A stretch of DNA of 64,000 nucleotides from PALSA-600 sp037142875 (GTDB lineage: Bacteria; Actinomycetota; Thermoleophilia; Gaiellales; Gaiellaceae): the NCBI GenBank assembly GCA_037142875.1, contig JBAWZV010000003.1, positions 94,018-158,017 on the forward strand, written 5' to 3'. Of this stretch, positions 49,686 through 58,482 are shown in pieces (the first letter of the stretch is position 1; the number at the start of each line of letters is the position of its first letter). Made by a program: the position numbers and the translations under genes. Under the pieces are notes generated by a model, which worked only from the letters and a program-made list of their open reading frames with translations, was not told where the DNA came from and did not search any database.

Positions 49686-50371
49686 CGGGTCGACCGAAGT
49701 CGGAGCGGTTCGTGGAGCACGAGCGAGGAGGCGACGATGAACGCCGCGCCGAGCACGACGCCGCCGACCACGTCGGAGATCGTGTGGGCCCCGATGGCCA
49801 CGAGAAACGGGGGCACGACCGCCGCCCAGACAAACACAGCCCGTGCACCACGCCGCCAGACGATGCCAAGCGCTGCCGCGACGAGCAGCGCGCGGAGCGC
49901 GTGGCCGCTCGGGAAGGCGTTGTCGAAGCTCGCGACCCGGATGCGTTCCCCTGCGTCGTTCGTCGCGTAGAGCGCCTGCCGGGTGAGCTCGTGCTTCGTC
50001 GTGTACTCGACGACGTTCGCGACGACCCAGACCCCGAACAGCGCCGCTCCGTCGTGGCGCAACCCGCGGCGTGCAAGCACGATCTCGCACCCGAGCACGA
50101 CGGCGCCGGAGCCCACGGCGGACGCCGGGAACGTGATCGCCGCCAGCACCTTCGACCAGAGCGGAGCCGACGCCCCGAACGGCAGGAACTGGCTCCAGGT
50201 GAAGGCGTTGTAGGCGTCGCCGCTCGTATCGACGCTCGCCATCAGGTGGTCGATGCTCCACTGGTCAAGACGGGTGAACGCCCCGGCCACCATCAGCACC
50301 GCGAGCGCAACGAACAACGCCACGAGTGTCGCCAGCGTGGCGAGACGGCGAGGGTCGAGGGTCGAGGGCAT
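49682..50371 (-). CDS. PAP2-family membrane phosphatase
   Basis: 229 residues with about six membrane helices. The three PAP2 phosphatase motifs are KHELTRQAL (K-x6-RP-like, degenerate), FPSGHALRA (PSGH) and HTISDVVGGVVLGA (SRx5Hx3D-like, here H-x3-D). Such enzymes remove phosphate from phosphatidic acid, undecaprenyl or prenyl diphosphates. The degenerate first motif may alter activity. First in a run with the helical protein and YbaK. Confidence 0.82.
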   Translation of the reverse strand: MPSTLDPRRLATLATLVALFVALAVLMVAGAFTRLDQWSIDHLMASVDTSGDAYNAFTWSQFLPFGASAPLWSKVLAAITFPASAVGSGAVVLGCEIVLARRGLRHDGAALFGVWVVANVVEYTTKHELTRQALYATNDAGERIRVASFDNAFPSGHALRALLVAAALGIVWRRGARAVFVWAAVVPPFLVAIGAHTISDVVGGVVLGAAFIVASSLVLHEPLRLRSTR

Positions 50372-50387
50372 CGGGTGAAGCCTAGAG

Positions 50388-51011
50388 ATGCGGTGCGGCT
50401 TTCCCGCCCGTATCGGTGGAGGCACGGATGTCAGCGGACGCGACGCGACGCACAGTGACGTCGTGGTCGCAGTCGTCGCATCGGCGGTGGTTGCCCTCTC
50501 GAGCCAGGGCGGCTTCCTGTCGGCCCGTCCCGGCGATGTGATCACGATCTCCGGGAGCCCGGTCACCTGCCTCGTGCAGCAGGCCGGGTACCTCTGCTTT
50601 CTCCGCCAGCGCGGCGCCCCTCGCGTGGGGTCGTACGCCGTCGTGCTTGCCGCCCCAGGCGTCGCCGGAATCTCACGCGTCACATCGACGCTCGCATTCG
50701 CCCCCGTCGTAACGACGACGACAGGCCAGGTCGACCTTGCGGCCGCTCGAGCGATGGCGGGCGTGCAGCGAACGCTCCGCCTCCGCATCGGTGCCGTGAC
50801 GCGCCTGCGCGTGGCTGGCGTCGAACCTGCACTCGACTGCGTCGTGACGCGAAGCGCGCAGACTCCGACGCTCTACTGCTCACTGGACGACGAGATCGGC
50901 CCCGTGCCGGGCACCTATGCGATCGTCGTGAACGCTCGCCGCGCCGCGCTCGGCCTGGTGCTCGCCTCGCGCCGAACGCTCGTGACCGACCTGCGCCTGC
51001 AGCCGGGCTGA
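50388..51011 (+). CDS. Probable exported protein with an internal duplication
   Basis: 207 residues as given; an N-terminal hydrophobic stretch (VVVAVVASAVVALSS) suggests export, and a start at GTG 50463 just before it is as likely as the ATG at 50388. Two similar halves follow, each with C-x7-8-C and a GSYAVV / GTYAIV strand: PVTCLVQQAGYLCFLRQRG...VGSYAVVLAAPG and LDCVVTRSAQTPTLYCSLDD...PGTYAIVVNAR. A tandem beta domain with one disulfide each is likely. Family not recognised. Confidence 0.5.
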   Translation: MRCGFPARIGGGTDVSGRDATHSDVVVAVVASAVVALSSQGGFLSARPGDVITISGSPVTCLVQQAGYLCFLRQRGAPRVGSYAVVLAAPGVAGISRVTSTLAFAPVVTTTTGQVDLAAARAMAGVQRTLRLRIGAVTRLRVAGVEPALDCVVTRSAQTPTLYCSLDDEIGPVPGTYAIVVNARRAALGLVLASRRTLVTDLRLQPG

Positions 51012-51027
51012 CACGGCGTCAACCCGG

Positions 51028-51816
51028 TCAGGTGACCGTGAGCGAGATCTTCTTCCCGCCCACGCGAGCGAGAAGCGACCATCGCCCTGCCGCCAGCGCG
51101 ACCCGCCGTGTCCGGCGCCCAACGAAGGCAGCGGTCGTCACCACGACCGCACTCCGACCGCGGCGCTGCAGCAGAAGCCCGGCGTGGGCTGACGCATCAG
51201 CGACACGGATGTCGTACCGCCCCGCCCGAAGGGCAGCGACGACCTCCCCCCGGGAGGCGAGGAAGACTGCGCCGCCCTTGTCAACCGACGCAACGAGCAG
51301 GCCGCGATACGCGAGGGCAGAGGAGCCGACGAGATCCGTGCCGAGTGATGCCCCGGACGCCGTGCTCGGCCGTGAGGTGAGCAGCGCGCTCGCCGACCCG
51401 GACGCCGCCGTCGAGAACACCTTCTGCGTCGCAGCCGGAGCGTTCTCGTCGTCGGCGCTGTAGGTCGCCGAGGGCTGGAGCGTGATCTGCTGCTCCTGGA
51501 AGAGGGTCTCGTACGGGAACGGCGTGAGAACGCTCACCCCGGGTCCCGACAGCTTGAAGATCGGGCGTGCGCAGCCCGTGTACCCGTTCGACGGGTTCAT
51601 CATCGTGATCTCGAGGTCGTACGTCCCCGGTGGCAACGTCACCGTCGGCGAGGCGGCCGCTGAAATTGCGCCGATGCCGTCGACGGTCAATGCGTAGGTG
51701 CAGTCGATGTTGTAGGCGACGTAGATCGACGGGACACCGGGGATCGACGCGTCAGCGCCCACCGCAAGCAGGGCAACGGCAGCCGCGCAGGCCGCCAGCA
51801 GGCAGGCGATCTTCAC
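51028..51816 (-). CDS. Secreted beta-rich protein of unknown function
   Basis: 262 residues. Residues 1-23 (KIACLLAACAAAVALLAVGADA) are a signal peptide, start GTG at 51816. Domains: a PEGA/carboxypeptidase-regulatory-like strand region (LPPGTYDLEITMMNPSNGYTGCARPIFKL), a serine-threonine-rich linker, and a last beta domain rich in valine and arginine (RAGRYDIRVADASAHAGLLLQRRGRSAVVVTT). Convergent with the preceding gene. No family recognised. Confidence 0.65.
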   Translation of the reverse strand: MKIACLLAACAAAVALLAVGADASIPGVPSIYVAYNIDCTYALTVDGIGAISAAASPTVTLPPGTYDLEITMMNPSNGYTGCARPIFKLSGPGVSVLTPFPYETLFQEQQITLQPSATYSADDENAPAATQKVFSTAASGSASALLTSRPSTASGASLGTDLVGSSALAYRGLLVASVDKGGAVFLASRGEVVAALRAGRYDIRVADASAHAGLLLQRRGRSAVVVTTAAFVGRRTRRVALAAGRWSLLARVGGKKISLTVT

Positions 51817-51884
51817 GGGCGGAACCTGCGGAGTTCGGGCAACACCCGTTCATCGTAGGCCCCCGCAGTGGGGAGAGTGCTGAG

Positions 51885-51971
51885 CGGCGGGGCTGGGATT
51901 CGAACCCAGGGGACGCTTGCACGCCCAACGGTTTTCAAGACCGCCACATTCGACCGCTCTGTCACCCCGCC
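51885..51971 (-). tRNA. tRNA-Ser (UGA)
   Basis: 87 bases on the minus strand. Acceptor GGCGGGG pairs with CCCCGCC; the anticodon loop CTTGAAA between CGGT and ACCG gives anticodon TGA; a long variable arm (class II) follows, and the T arm reads GGGTTCGAATCCC. The discriminator is G and no CCA is encoded. Confidence 0.95.
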
Positions 51972-51991
51972 GTGAAACTGGAGAACGACTT

Positions 51992-53425
51992 CTACCGCAC
52001 GGCGGGGATTTCGTGGGGAGAAGTGGTCGTTTCGGCCGGCGGTGCTGCCCGCCACCGTCCCGGGCGCAGGAGCGCGTCGATGAGCAGCGGTGCGAGCACG
52101 GCACCGAGGAGCACGATCGCGCCGACCGCGCGCGGGATCGGCGTCGACGACTGCTTCGTGTCAAGCGGAACCCCGGTGTACTGCCAGAGGATCCAGGTGA
52201 AGCCGAGCGTCGCGAACACGGTCGTTCCGAGCAGCAGGATCGCAACTGCCCTCGCCCTGTCCCGCGAACCGAGGACGGCAAGCGCGGCAATGAGCGCGAT
52301 CGGCAGGGTGACGAACCAGTGTGCGTAGTCGAACATCAGGCGAATCACGAGATGGAACGCCGGCCCGACCCGGTGCGTGTGGGATCTGAGCACGGAGGGC
52401 GAGACGCCTGATGCGGCATCGCTCGTGAACCTCCGAGTCGTCCACCAGATGACCCACGGGACGGTTGGGGCGTACGCGAGAGCTGCAACACCGCAGACTG
52501 GCACCCAGACTGCGCGGACGGCGCGCGGGTGTGCAAGCAGGGCGGCTGCGACCAGGCAGATCGCGAGAAGCGTGCCCTCCCGCTTCAGTGCAATCGTCGC
52601 CGCGATCATGAATCCGAACCCGAGGAGCAGGATCCGGTCGCGTCGCACGAGCCACCCTGCGAGGCACACTGCAGCGAGTACGAAGTACATGTCGAGAGGC
52701 CAGTCCGCCTGAGCCATCGTGACGCGGTAGTCGATCTCAGGGGTGAATGCGACGAGCGCCAGGAACGGCCACACGAGCCAGGCCGGCACGAACCGCCGCA
52801 GGATCGCCGCAGCCGCAAAGACGAAGGCGGCAAAGAGCGCCCAGTACTGGAGCGCAAGGGGAACGGCCTGCGTCGACCCCATGAAACGGAAGTCGATCGC
52901 CTGCAGGGACGGAATGAAGAGTGGAGCGGCCTGCTCCGGCAGGCTCCGCAGGAGCTGCTCGTCGAGCCCACCGTAGTAGTAGATCCCCTTCGCCTTGGGG
53001 ATCCAGAACCACCAGCCGTCGTAGCTCCCGAGCGGGAGGACGCGGGCGAGGCGCAGGTCGAGCAGGAGGAACGCCACGACGACGCCGATGAACCCTGCCA
53101 CCGCCGCCTCGCCAGGCGACGGTCGACGCCACACGATCCCCAACCGGGTCGGCAGGCGTCGTCGCTGACGTACGCCAACGGTGACGGCTGTGGCGAGAAC
53201 CGCCGCGGCCATCCCGAGCACGACCGGCAAGGACAGACCGAAGCCGAGCGGGAGCAGCGCGTTTGCACCAAGGCACACGCAGGCAATCCCCGTCATCACG
53301 GCGAGGCCGGCGAACTCGACAACCTCGACCCACGTTCGGAAGCCTCGGACGGCCCAGAGCACGGCGAACCCCGTCACCCCGAAGAGCGCGTTCACCACAA
53401 GGAGCCCTTCGACGCTCCGGCTCAC
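51992..53425 (-). CDS. Multi-pass membrane protein, glycosyltransferase family 39-like
   Basis: 477 residues with about 11-12 helices. Between the helices are SYDGWWFWIPKAKGIYYYGGL and MAQADWPLDMYFVLAAVCLAGWLVRRDRILLLG, the layout of ArnT/PMT-type lipid-linked sugar transferases, where an acidic loop after the second helix (here LLLDLRLARVLPLGSYD) carries the catalytic aspartate. Start GTG at 53425 overlaps the preceding gene stop. Likely uses a polyprenyl-phosphate sugar; acceptor unknown. Confidence 0.7.
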   Translation of the reverse strand: MSRSVEGLLVVNALFGVTGFAVLWAVRGFRTWVEVVEFAGLAVMTGIACVCLGANALLPLGFGLSLPVVLGMAAAVLATAVTVGVRQRRRLPTRLGIVWRRPSPGEAAVAGFIGVVVAFLLLDLRLARVLPLGSYDGWWFWIPKAKGIYYYGGLDEQLLRSLPEQAAPLFIPSLQAIDFRFMGSTQAVPLALQYWALFAAFVFAAAAILRRFVPAWLVWPFLALVAFTPEIDYRVTMAQADWPLDMYFVLAAVCLAGWLVRRDRILLLGFGFMIAATIALKREGTLLAICLVAAALLAHPRAVRAVWVPVCGVAALAYAPTVPWVIWWTTRRFTSDAASGVSPSVLRSHTHRVGPAFHLVIRLMFDYAHWFVTLPIALIAALAVLGSRDRARAVAILLLGTTVFATLGFTWILWQYTGVPLDTKQSSTPIPRAVGAIVLLGAVLAPLLIDALLRPGRWRAAPPAETTTSPHEIPAVR

Positions 53426-53922
53426 CGTCCGTTCACCCGGCCGATCGCGTGCCCGTGAAGGTCCGAGTAGAGCCAGTCCGTGCGCCCGTCCCACGGGTCG
53501 GTGTTGCAGCCGTAACAGAGGACGTACTGCGCGGTGCGCGCCGGGACCTCGCGTGCCGGCATCAGGAGAAAGAGCAGGTACCGGGGGAGCGCCACGTAGG
53601 TGAGCGAGTTGATCCCGTAGTCGCGCTCCGCAACAGCCGGTGACGACGACACGAGCACCGCGAAGGTCGCAGTCGGGGGTACCAGGGAGAGCGCCGCTGA
53701 CTGGTAGGCCCGGTCGATCCCAAGGATGTTTCCGGTTGCGAGCGTGCGGTCGGCCGCGGTCCGCCCGGCCGCCTCCCGGTGCTGCCCGAGGACGTAGTCG
53801 AACGCCCCGGGCGCCCTGGCGGCTGCGCTCAGGATCGCGACGATGGCGAGCCCGAGGCCGACCGCGCGCCTGAGGCGCTCTGCGCGCCCGCCGTCGGCGC
53901 CGATCGAGTTGTCAGAGACCAT
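53422..53922 (-). CDS. Membrane-anchored uncharacterised protein
   Basis: 166 residues, one N-terminal helix (VGLGLAIVAILSAAARA) and an extracytoplasmic domain with a hydrophobic stretch (LTYVALPRYLLFLLMPARE) and a CxxC-type pair (LCYGCNTDPWDG). Its stop overlaps the membrane-transferase start by GTGA, so the two work as a pair. Family not recognised. Confidence 0.6.
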   Translation of the reverse strand: MVSDNSIGADGGRAERLRRAVGLGLAIVAILSAAARAPGAFDYVLGQHREAAGRTAADRTLATGNILGIDRAYQSAALSLVPPTATFAVLVSSSPAVAERDYGINSLTYVALPRYLLFLLMPAREVPARTAQYVLCYGCNTDPWDGRTDWLYSDLHGHAIGRVNGR

Positions 53923-53970
53923 CGTCAGGACGTTAGCCGCGGCGAGAGCGGTCGACGACGTCCGCCGAGA

Positions 53971-55041
53971 TCAACCCGCCGGGTGCCACGCCGGGGAGCC
54001 GTTCTGGCCTGACCCCGGCGTGAGGTTGCGCAGCCCCGCACCGTTCACACCGACCGTGAGAACGTCGGAGCGATGGCCGAGGAGCCGCGTGAACACGATC
54101 AGGCGGCCGTCGGGCGAGAAGCGCGGGTCGAGGTTCGTTCCGACGGCGACTGTGAGCCGATGAAGGCTCCCCCCGCTCGCGTCGATCGCGTAGATGTCCG
54201 AGCGGCGGGCGCCACCGGAGCACGCGCCGAGACACTCGAACGCGAGGTTCGACCCGTCGGGCGACCAGGTGGGCGCGTCGACCCGGCCGTCGACGTGAGA
54301 GATGCGCCGCGCGTTGGCGCCGTTCGCATCGGCGATGTAGAGCGCCCAGGTACTCCCCGCCTGAGCCTCGCGGCCGATGAACGCAAGACGGGTTCCATCG
54401 GGCGAGTACGCGGGCTCGCCTGCCCCGGCCAGATCGATCGTGACACGGCGCTCGGCGCCTCCCGTCGGCGACACGGCGTAGATGGCGTAGCTCCCGTGGG
54501 TCTGCGGCCTGGCGCTCGAGTAGAGGATCTCCGTGCCGTCAGGCGACCAGACCGGGAAGAGGTTGTCGTCGTGGCCGAGGCCGGTCAGGCGACGTGGATT
54601 CAACCCATCGGCTTCGACGACGCAGATCTGCGTGACGAACGGGTTCGCCCTCGTACACATGTCGGCCAGCGTGCGACCGTCCGGGGACCACACCGGAGCC
54701 GTATCGGCCAGGTCTGGCGACCGTGTGAGACGTCGCTGACCGCTCCCGTCGGCGTTCATCACGTAGATCTCGCCGTTTCCGTCCCGGGCGCTCGTGAACG
54801 CGATCCGCGATCCGTCCGGCGACCAGGCTGGCTGGCCGTCCTGACCAAGGGCGTTCGAGAGATCGCGAAGGGAGCCGCCACGAGCGTCGACCACGTAGAC
54901 CTCCGCATTCGCGTCGCGCGTCGTCGTGAACGCGAGCAACGGGGCAGCGCTCGAGCCCCGCGTGACGACGACGAATGCCACAGCAGCTCCAACAACGATC
55001 ACCGAGGCGGCCCCGGCCTGCCAGGCGCGGCGCCGGTTCAC
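53971..55041 (-). CDS. TolB-like beta-propeller protein (WD40-like PD40 repeats)
   Basis: 356 residues. An N-terminal helix (AASVIVVGAAVAFVVVT) anchors or exports it. The rest is a run of PD40 repeats, each with the pattern PAWSPDGSRIAFTSARDGNGEIYVMNADGS (and PVWSPDGRTL, PVWSPDGTEI, PAYSPDGTRLAF, PTWSPDGSNLAF, PRFSPDGRLIVF), giving six or seven blades. TolB-type propellers bind proteins or peptides at the envelope. It ends the serS side of a minus-strand group; four bases separate it from serS. Confidence 0.88.
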   Translation of the reverse strand: MNRRRAWQAGAASVIVVGAAVAFVVVTRGSSAAPLLAFTTTRDANAEVYVVDARGGSLRDLSNALGQDGQPAWSPDGSRIAFTSARDGNGEIYVMNADGSGQRRLTRSPDLADTAPVWSPDGRTLADMCTRANPFVTQICVVEADGLNPRRLTGLGHDDNLFPVWSPDGTEILYSSARPQTHGSYAIYAVSPTGGAERRVTIDLAGAGEPAYSPDGTRLAFIGREAQAGSTWALYIADANGANARRISHVDGRVDAPTWSPDGSNLAFECLGACSGGARRSDIYAIDASGGSLHRLTVAVGTNLDPRFSPDGRLIVFTRLLGHRSDVLTVGVNGAGLRNLTPGSGQNGSPAWHPAG

Positions 55042-55044
55042 GGG

Positions 55045-56235
55045 CTACCGCTCGACGCGGGCCGGGGCGCCGTAGGCGTGCAGCACCTCGGGAACGTCGC
55101 CGGCGAAGTTCTCGAGGATCGCGAGCAGACACCGGTCGGTGACGGCAGTCCCGTTCAACGTGTGCGCGGTCTCGACGCCCTTCTCCGGCAGCCGGTAGCG
55201 CACACCGAGGCGGCGAGCCTGGAAGTCGGTCGTGTTCGACGTCGAGGTGATCTCACGGTAGCGCTGCTGCGACGGAAACCACGCCTCGATGTCGTACTTC
55301 TTCGACGCAGGGTCGCCAAGGTCGCCCGCAGCGACGTTGACCACGCGATAGGGCAGCCCGAGCGCCTGGACGAACTCCTCCTCGATCGAGAGGATCCGGT
55401 CGTGCTCCTCGTAGGAGCGCGCGGGCTCGCAGTAAACAAACAGCTCGACCTTGTTGAACTGGTGGACACGGAACATGCCTCGCGTGTCCTTGCCGGCAGC
55501 GCCCGACTCGCGACGGAAGCACGTCGAGAACGCCGCGTACCGAAGCGGCAGCTCCTCGAGGATCTCGCTCATGTGGAACCCGGCGAGGGCGACCTCGGAG
55601 GTGCCTGTGAGGTACAGGTCGTCTGCTTCGAGGGCGTAGATGTTCGAGCGGTCGGTCGGGAAGAACCCGGTGCCGTACATCGCCTCCTCGCGCACGAGCA
55701 CTGGAGGCAGAAGCGGCGTATGCCCGTGCCTGCCCGCCAGGTCGAGGGCGAAGCGGTAGAGCGCCATCGCGACGAGCGCGGTGTCGCCTGCGAGGTACCC
55801 GAAGCGCGCGCCCGAGAGGCGGGCGGCTCGCTCCATCTCGAAGCGCCCGACGTCGGTGTGCTCGGGGCCGTCGGCGGCAGGGTCTCCCCAACGGCGGATC
55901 TCCTCGGCGTCGTCATCGGTATTCCCATCGGGGGCGGACGGGTGTGGCGGGTTCGGGACGCGGGCGAGCAGACCGTCGCGCTCGGCCTCCGCTATCGCGA
56001 GCCGCTCCTCCGCTGCGCGAAGCTCGTCCTTGACGCGGTTCAGCTCGGCGAGCTGCTCCGGCGTCGGCTTGCCTTTGAGCTTCTGGCGGCTACGCAGCTC
56101 GTCGACTGCCGGAAGGAGTGCACGCCAGCGCTCGTCGGCGGCAAGGAGCAGGTCGAACCGATCGGCCGCCCCCTTGCGGGCGAGAGCAGCGCGGAAACCG
56201 TCGGGGTCGGTACGGGCTACGCGAAGGTCGATCAC
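55045..56235 (-). CDS. serS: Seryl-tRNA synthetase
   Basis: 396 residues, class II synthetase. The N-terminal coiled coil (LPAVDELRSRQKLKGKPTPEQLAELNRVKDELRAAEERLAIAEAER) binds tRNA-Ser; motif 2 is FSTCFRRESGAAGKDTRGMFRVHQFNKVE and motif 3 the C-terminal LNGTAVTDRCLLAILENF. LTGTSEVALAGFH binds serine. GTG start at 56235 overlaps the Cof-type phosphatase stop. The cognate tRNA-Ser gene lies 3 kb away. Confidence 0.95.
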   Translation of the reverse strand: MIDLRVARTDPDGFRAALARKGAADRFDLLLAADERWRALLPAVDELRSRQKLKGKPTPEQLAELNRVKDELRAAEERLAIAEAERDGLLARVPNPPHPSAPDGNTDDDAEEIRRWGDPAADGPEHTDVGRFEMERAARLSGARFGYLAGDTALVAMALYRFALDLAGRHGHTPLLPPVLVREEAMYGTGFFPTDRSNIYALEADDLYLTGTSEVALAGFHMSEILEELPLRYAAFSTCFRRESGAAGKDTRGMFRVHQFNKVELFVYCEPARSYEEHDRILSIEEEFVQALGLPYRVVNVAAGDLGDPASKKYDIEAWFPSQQRYREITSTSNTTDFQARRLGVRYRLPEKGVETAHTLNGTAVTDRCLLAILENFAGDVPEVLHAYGAPARVER

Positions 56236-57059
56236 AGGCGTGAGTCTAGAAGCGCTTCGATCACCTTGGCGACGCCTTCGACCTCGGCCGGAGGGCAGAC
56301 CCAGTCGGCGACGGCCTTCACTCGGGGATGGGCGTTCTCGACGGCGATGCCGTAGCCTGCCCACTCGATCAGCTCGACGTCGTTCTCGCCGTCGCCAAAC
56401 GCGACTGTTCGCTCGGCGCTGAAGCCGAGCCTCTCCGCGAGAAACGCGATCCCTGATGCCTTCGTCACTCCGAGCGTGGCGAACTCGAGGAAGTGTGGCA
56501 GCGACTGGGTGATGTACATCCGATCGCCGAGACGGGCCTTCATCGTGACCTCCAGCTCGTCGATCGCCGCCTCCTCCCCCACGCAGACGAGCTTCGTCGG
56601 CGGCCGGTCGAGCCAGGTCGCGAGATCGCCGACAGCCTCGACGGGGATCTGCTGGAACCCGGCATAGCGCTCGACCCACGGGGTCATCCGCGAGACGTAG
56701 AGCCGATCGTCGATGTAGACGTTCGGCTCGTATCCCTCCTTCGCGAGCGCGGTGATCGTCTCGCGGGCGAGCTCGAGGTCGAGCGGGATGTGCTCGAGCC
56801 ACCTCCCGTCGGCGTCCACGACGACAGCGCCCTGGTAACAGACCGCCGGCCCGGTGTGGCCGACCGGTGCCATCACGCGATCGAGCGCCTGAACCATGCG
56901 TCCCGTGACGACGATGACCGGAAGCCCCTCGGCGCGGGCACGGCCGAGCACGGAGCTCGTGTACGGAGCGACAGCACCGTCGCGCCAGATCAGCGTGTGG
57001 TCGAGGTCGGTCGCGACGAGCTCGACGTCGCGCGGAAAGCCAGCCGGGAGGTCGATCAG
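56232..57059 (-). CDS. Cof-type HAD phosphatase, starting at CTG
   Basis: 275 residues if translation starts at the CTG at 57059, which overlaps the cytochrome c stop as CTGA. The open frame has no ATG, GTG or TTG before 56951, but residues upstream of that GTG include VELVATDLDHTLIWRDG, the HAD motif I with both aspartates (DLD). Without it the protein would start after its own active site. The rest is normal: VIVVTGRM (motif II), then the C2 cap (YEPNVYIDDRLYVSR), SGIAFLAERLG and FGDGENDVELIEWAGYG (motif IV). Hydrolyses sugar or flavin phosphates; substrate unknown. Ends in GTGA overlap with serS. Confidence 0.85.
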   Translation of the reverse strand: MIDLPAGFPRDVELVATDLDHTLIWRDGAVAPYTSSVLGRARAEGLPVIVVTGRMVQALDRVMAPVGHTGPAVCYQGAVVVDADGRWLEHIPLDLELARETITALAKEGYEPNVYIDDRLYVSRMTPWVERYAGFQQIPVEAVGDLATWLDRPPTKLVCVGEEAAIDELEVTMKARLGDRMYITQSLPHFLEFATLGVTKASGIAFLAERLGFSAERTVAFGDGENDVELIEWAGYGIAVENAHPRVKAVADWVCPPAEVEGVAKVIEALLDSRL

Positions 57060-57445
57060 CTTGAGGTGACGCTGTGGACGTAGGCCGCAACGTCAGCGAT
57101 CTGCGTGGTCGTCAGCCGCCCCTTGAACGACGGCATCGCGCCCTTGCCGTTCAGGACGCGATCGACGACGCGTGCGACGGGCGCTTTGCGCTCATCGAGG
57201 CTCGGCCCGACGGCACCCGCAGCACCGGCGTCAGCCAGAACGTGACAGGCGCCACACGCGGCGGTCGCAAAGACCTGCTTGCCGGCCGTCGGATCACCGT
57301 TGTCGAACCCCGGCGGGATCGTCTCCGTCGGCTGCGTGACGATCTTGCCGTTCGGCGTCGGGGAGACGACCTCCTCGCCCGGGACCGAGCTGGAGCAGCC
57401 AGCTGCGAGCAGGGCGAGCGCGGCGAGGAGAACGAGGCGACGCAC
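57056..57445 (-). CDS. Cytochrome c-type lipoprotein
   Basis: 129 residues. Residues 1-18 are a lipoprotein signal (LVLLAALALLAAGC, lipobox LAAGC). The heme motif is ATAACGACHVLADAG (C-x2-C-H), with KGAMPSFKGRLTT holding the axial methionine and IADVAAYVHSVTSS the final helix, so it is a class I cytochrome c like cytochrome c551/c553. Anchored outside the membrane, it could pass electrons to a terminal oxidase. GTG start at 57445; its stop overlaps the phosphatase start. Confidence 0.85.
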   Translation of the reverse strand: MRRLVLLAALALLAAGCSSSVPGEEVVSPTPNGKIVTQPTETIPPGFDNGDPTAGKQVFATAACGACHVLADAGAAGAVGPSLDERKAPVARVVDRVLNGKGAMPSFKGRLTTTQIADVAAYVHSVTSS

Positions 57446-57538
57446 GCAAGCGAGTCTAGCCTGCTCCGCGCAGTCCCTCTGCGCCGAACCGACGCCGGCG
57501 ATGCGGTGACGACGTATCCCCGCGGTACCATTCCCCGC

Positions 57539-58453
57539 ATGAAACGTCGCACATATGGTCGGGACACCGGATTGAGCCTGCGGATGCTGTTCACGAGCGC
57601 GTTGCTCGGGCTGCTCTACGTGATCTTTGCGGTCGTCCTCTTCAACCTCTTCAACGTCGGGCTCGCGCCGATGATCGTGATCGTCGTCGGGATGGCGTTC
57701 TTCCAGTACTACACCTCGGACAAGCTCGCGCTTGCGGCCTCGGGCGCCAAGGTCGTGAGCCGCGAGGAGGCCCCTGCTCTGCACGAGATGGTTGAGCGGC
57801 TCTGCGCAATGGCGGACCTGCCCAAGCCGAAGATCGCGATCATGGACACGCCTGTCCCGAACGCGTTCGCCACGGGCCGATCGCCCAAGCATGCTGCGAT
57901 CGCTGTCACGACCGGTCTCTGGGAGCGGCTTGAGCCGCAGGAGATCGAAGGCGTGCTCGCACACGAGCTCTCTCACATCGCCAACCGCGACGTGCTGATC
58001 ATGACGGTCGCGAGCTTCTTTGCCATGCTGGCTGCGATGCTTACCCGGTTCGGGCTCTACGCCGGAATGTGGGGCGGCGGCGGCAACAGCCGTGAGAACA
58101 ACAACGGCCCGCCGGTCTGGCTGATCATGCTCGTCGTGTCGATGGTCGTGTACGCGATCAGCTACGTCCTGATCCGGACGATCTCGCGCTACCGCGAGTA
58201 CGCCGCGGATCGGGGCGCAGCACTCATCACCGGCGCACCGGAGAACCTCATGAGCGCGCTCCAGAAGATCTCGTCGCAGATGACGTTGATCCCCAACCGT
58301 GACCTCCGCGAGGTCGCCGGCATGAACGCGTTCTTCATCATCCCGGCGAGCGCGAAGGGTGCGGTCGGCGAGCTCTTCGCCTCGCATCCGCCGATCGAGA
58401 AGCGCCTTGCTGCGCTGGCCGAGATCGCACGCGAGATGGGCCGCCCGGTCTAG
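57539..58453 (+). CDS. htpX: Membrane zinc protease HtpX
   Basis: 304 residues, four membrane helices (about 14-35, 43-57, 155-175, 185-205). The zinc site is H142-E-L-S-H146 in GVLAHELSHIANRDVLIM, and the third ligand glutamate is in YREYAADRGAAL. Cleaves damaged membrane proteins. In actinobacteria htpX often precedes pspAB; here the next gene is pspAB, 29 bases later. A 9-bp hairpin (58440-58462) surrounds its stop codon. Confidence 0.95.
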   Translation: MKRRTYGRDTGLSLRMLFTSALLGLLYVIFAVVLFNLFNVGLAPMIVIVVGMAFFQYYTSDKLALAASGAKVVSREEAPALHEMVERLCAMADLPKPKIAIMDTPVPNAFATGRSPKHAAIAVTTGLWERLEPQEIEGVLAHELSHIANRDVLIMTVASFFAMLAAMLTRFGLYAGMWGGGGNSRENNNGPPVWLIMLVVSMVVYAISYVLIRTISRYREYAADRGAALITGAPENLMSALQKISSQMTLIPNRDLREVAGMNAFFIIPASAKGAVGELFASHPPIEKRLAALAEIAREMGRPV

Positions 58454-58462
58454 CCGGGCGGC
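58440..58462 (+). repeat. Hairpin over the htpX stop codon
   Basis: GCCGCCCGG (58440-58448) pairs with CCGGGCGGC (58454-58462) across the TAG stop of htpX. No T-run follows, so it is probably a transcript-stability or partial read-through element inside the htpX-pspAB unit. Confidence 0.4.
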
Positions 58463-58482
58463 ACCTTCCGCCCCAGCGCCTC

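Noticed and set aside
54073..56355. 760-codon plus-strand open frame
   Set aside because: Lies opposite the TolB-like gene and serS, which have strong motif support; composition is typical of a shadow frame.
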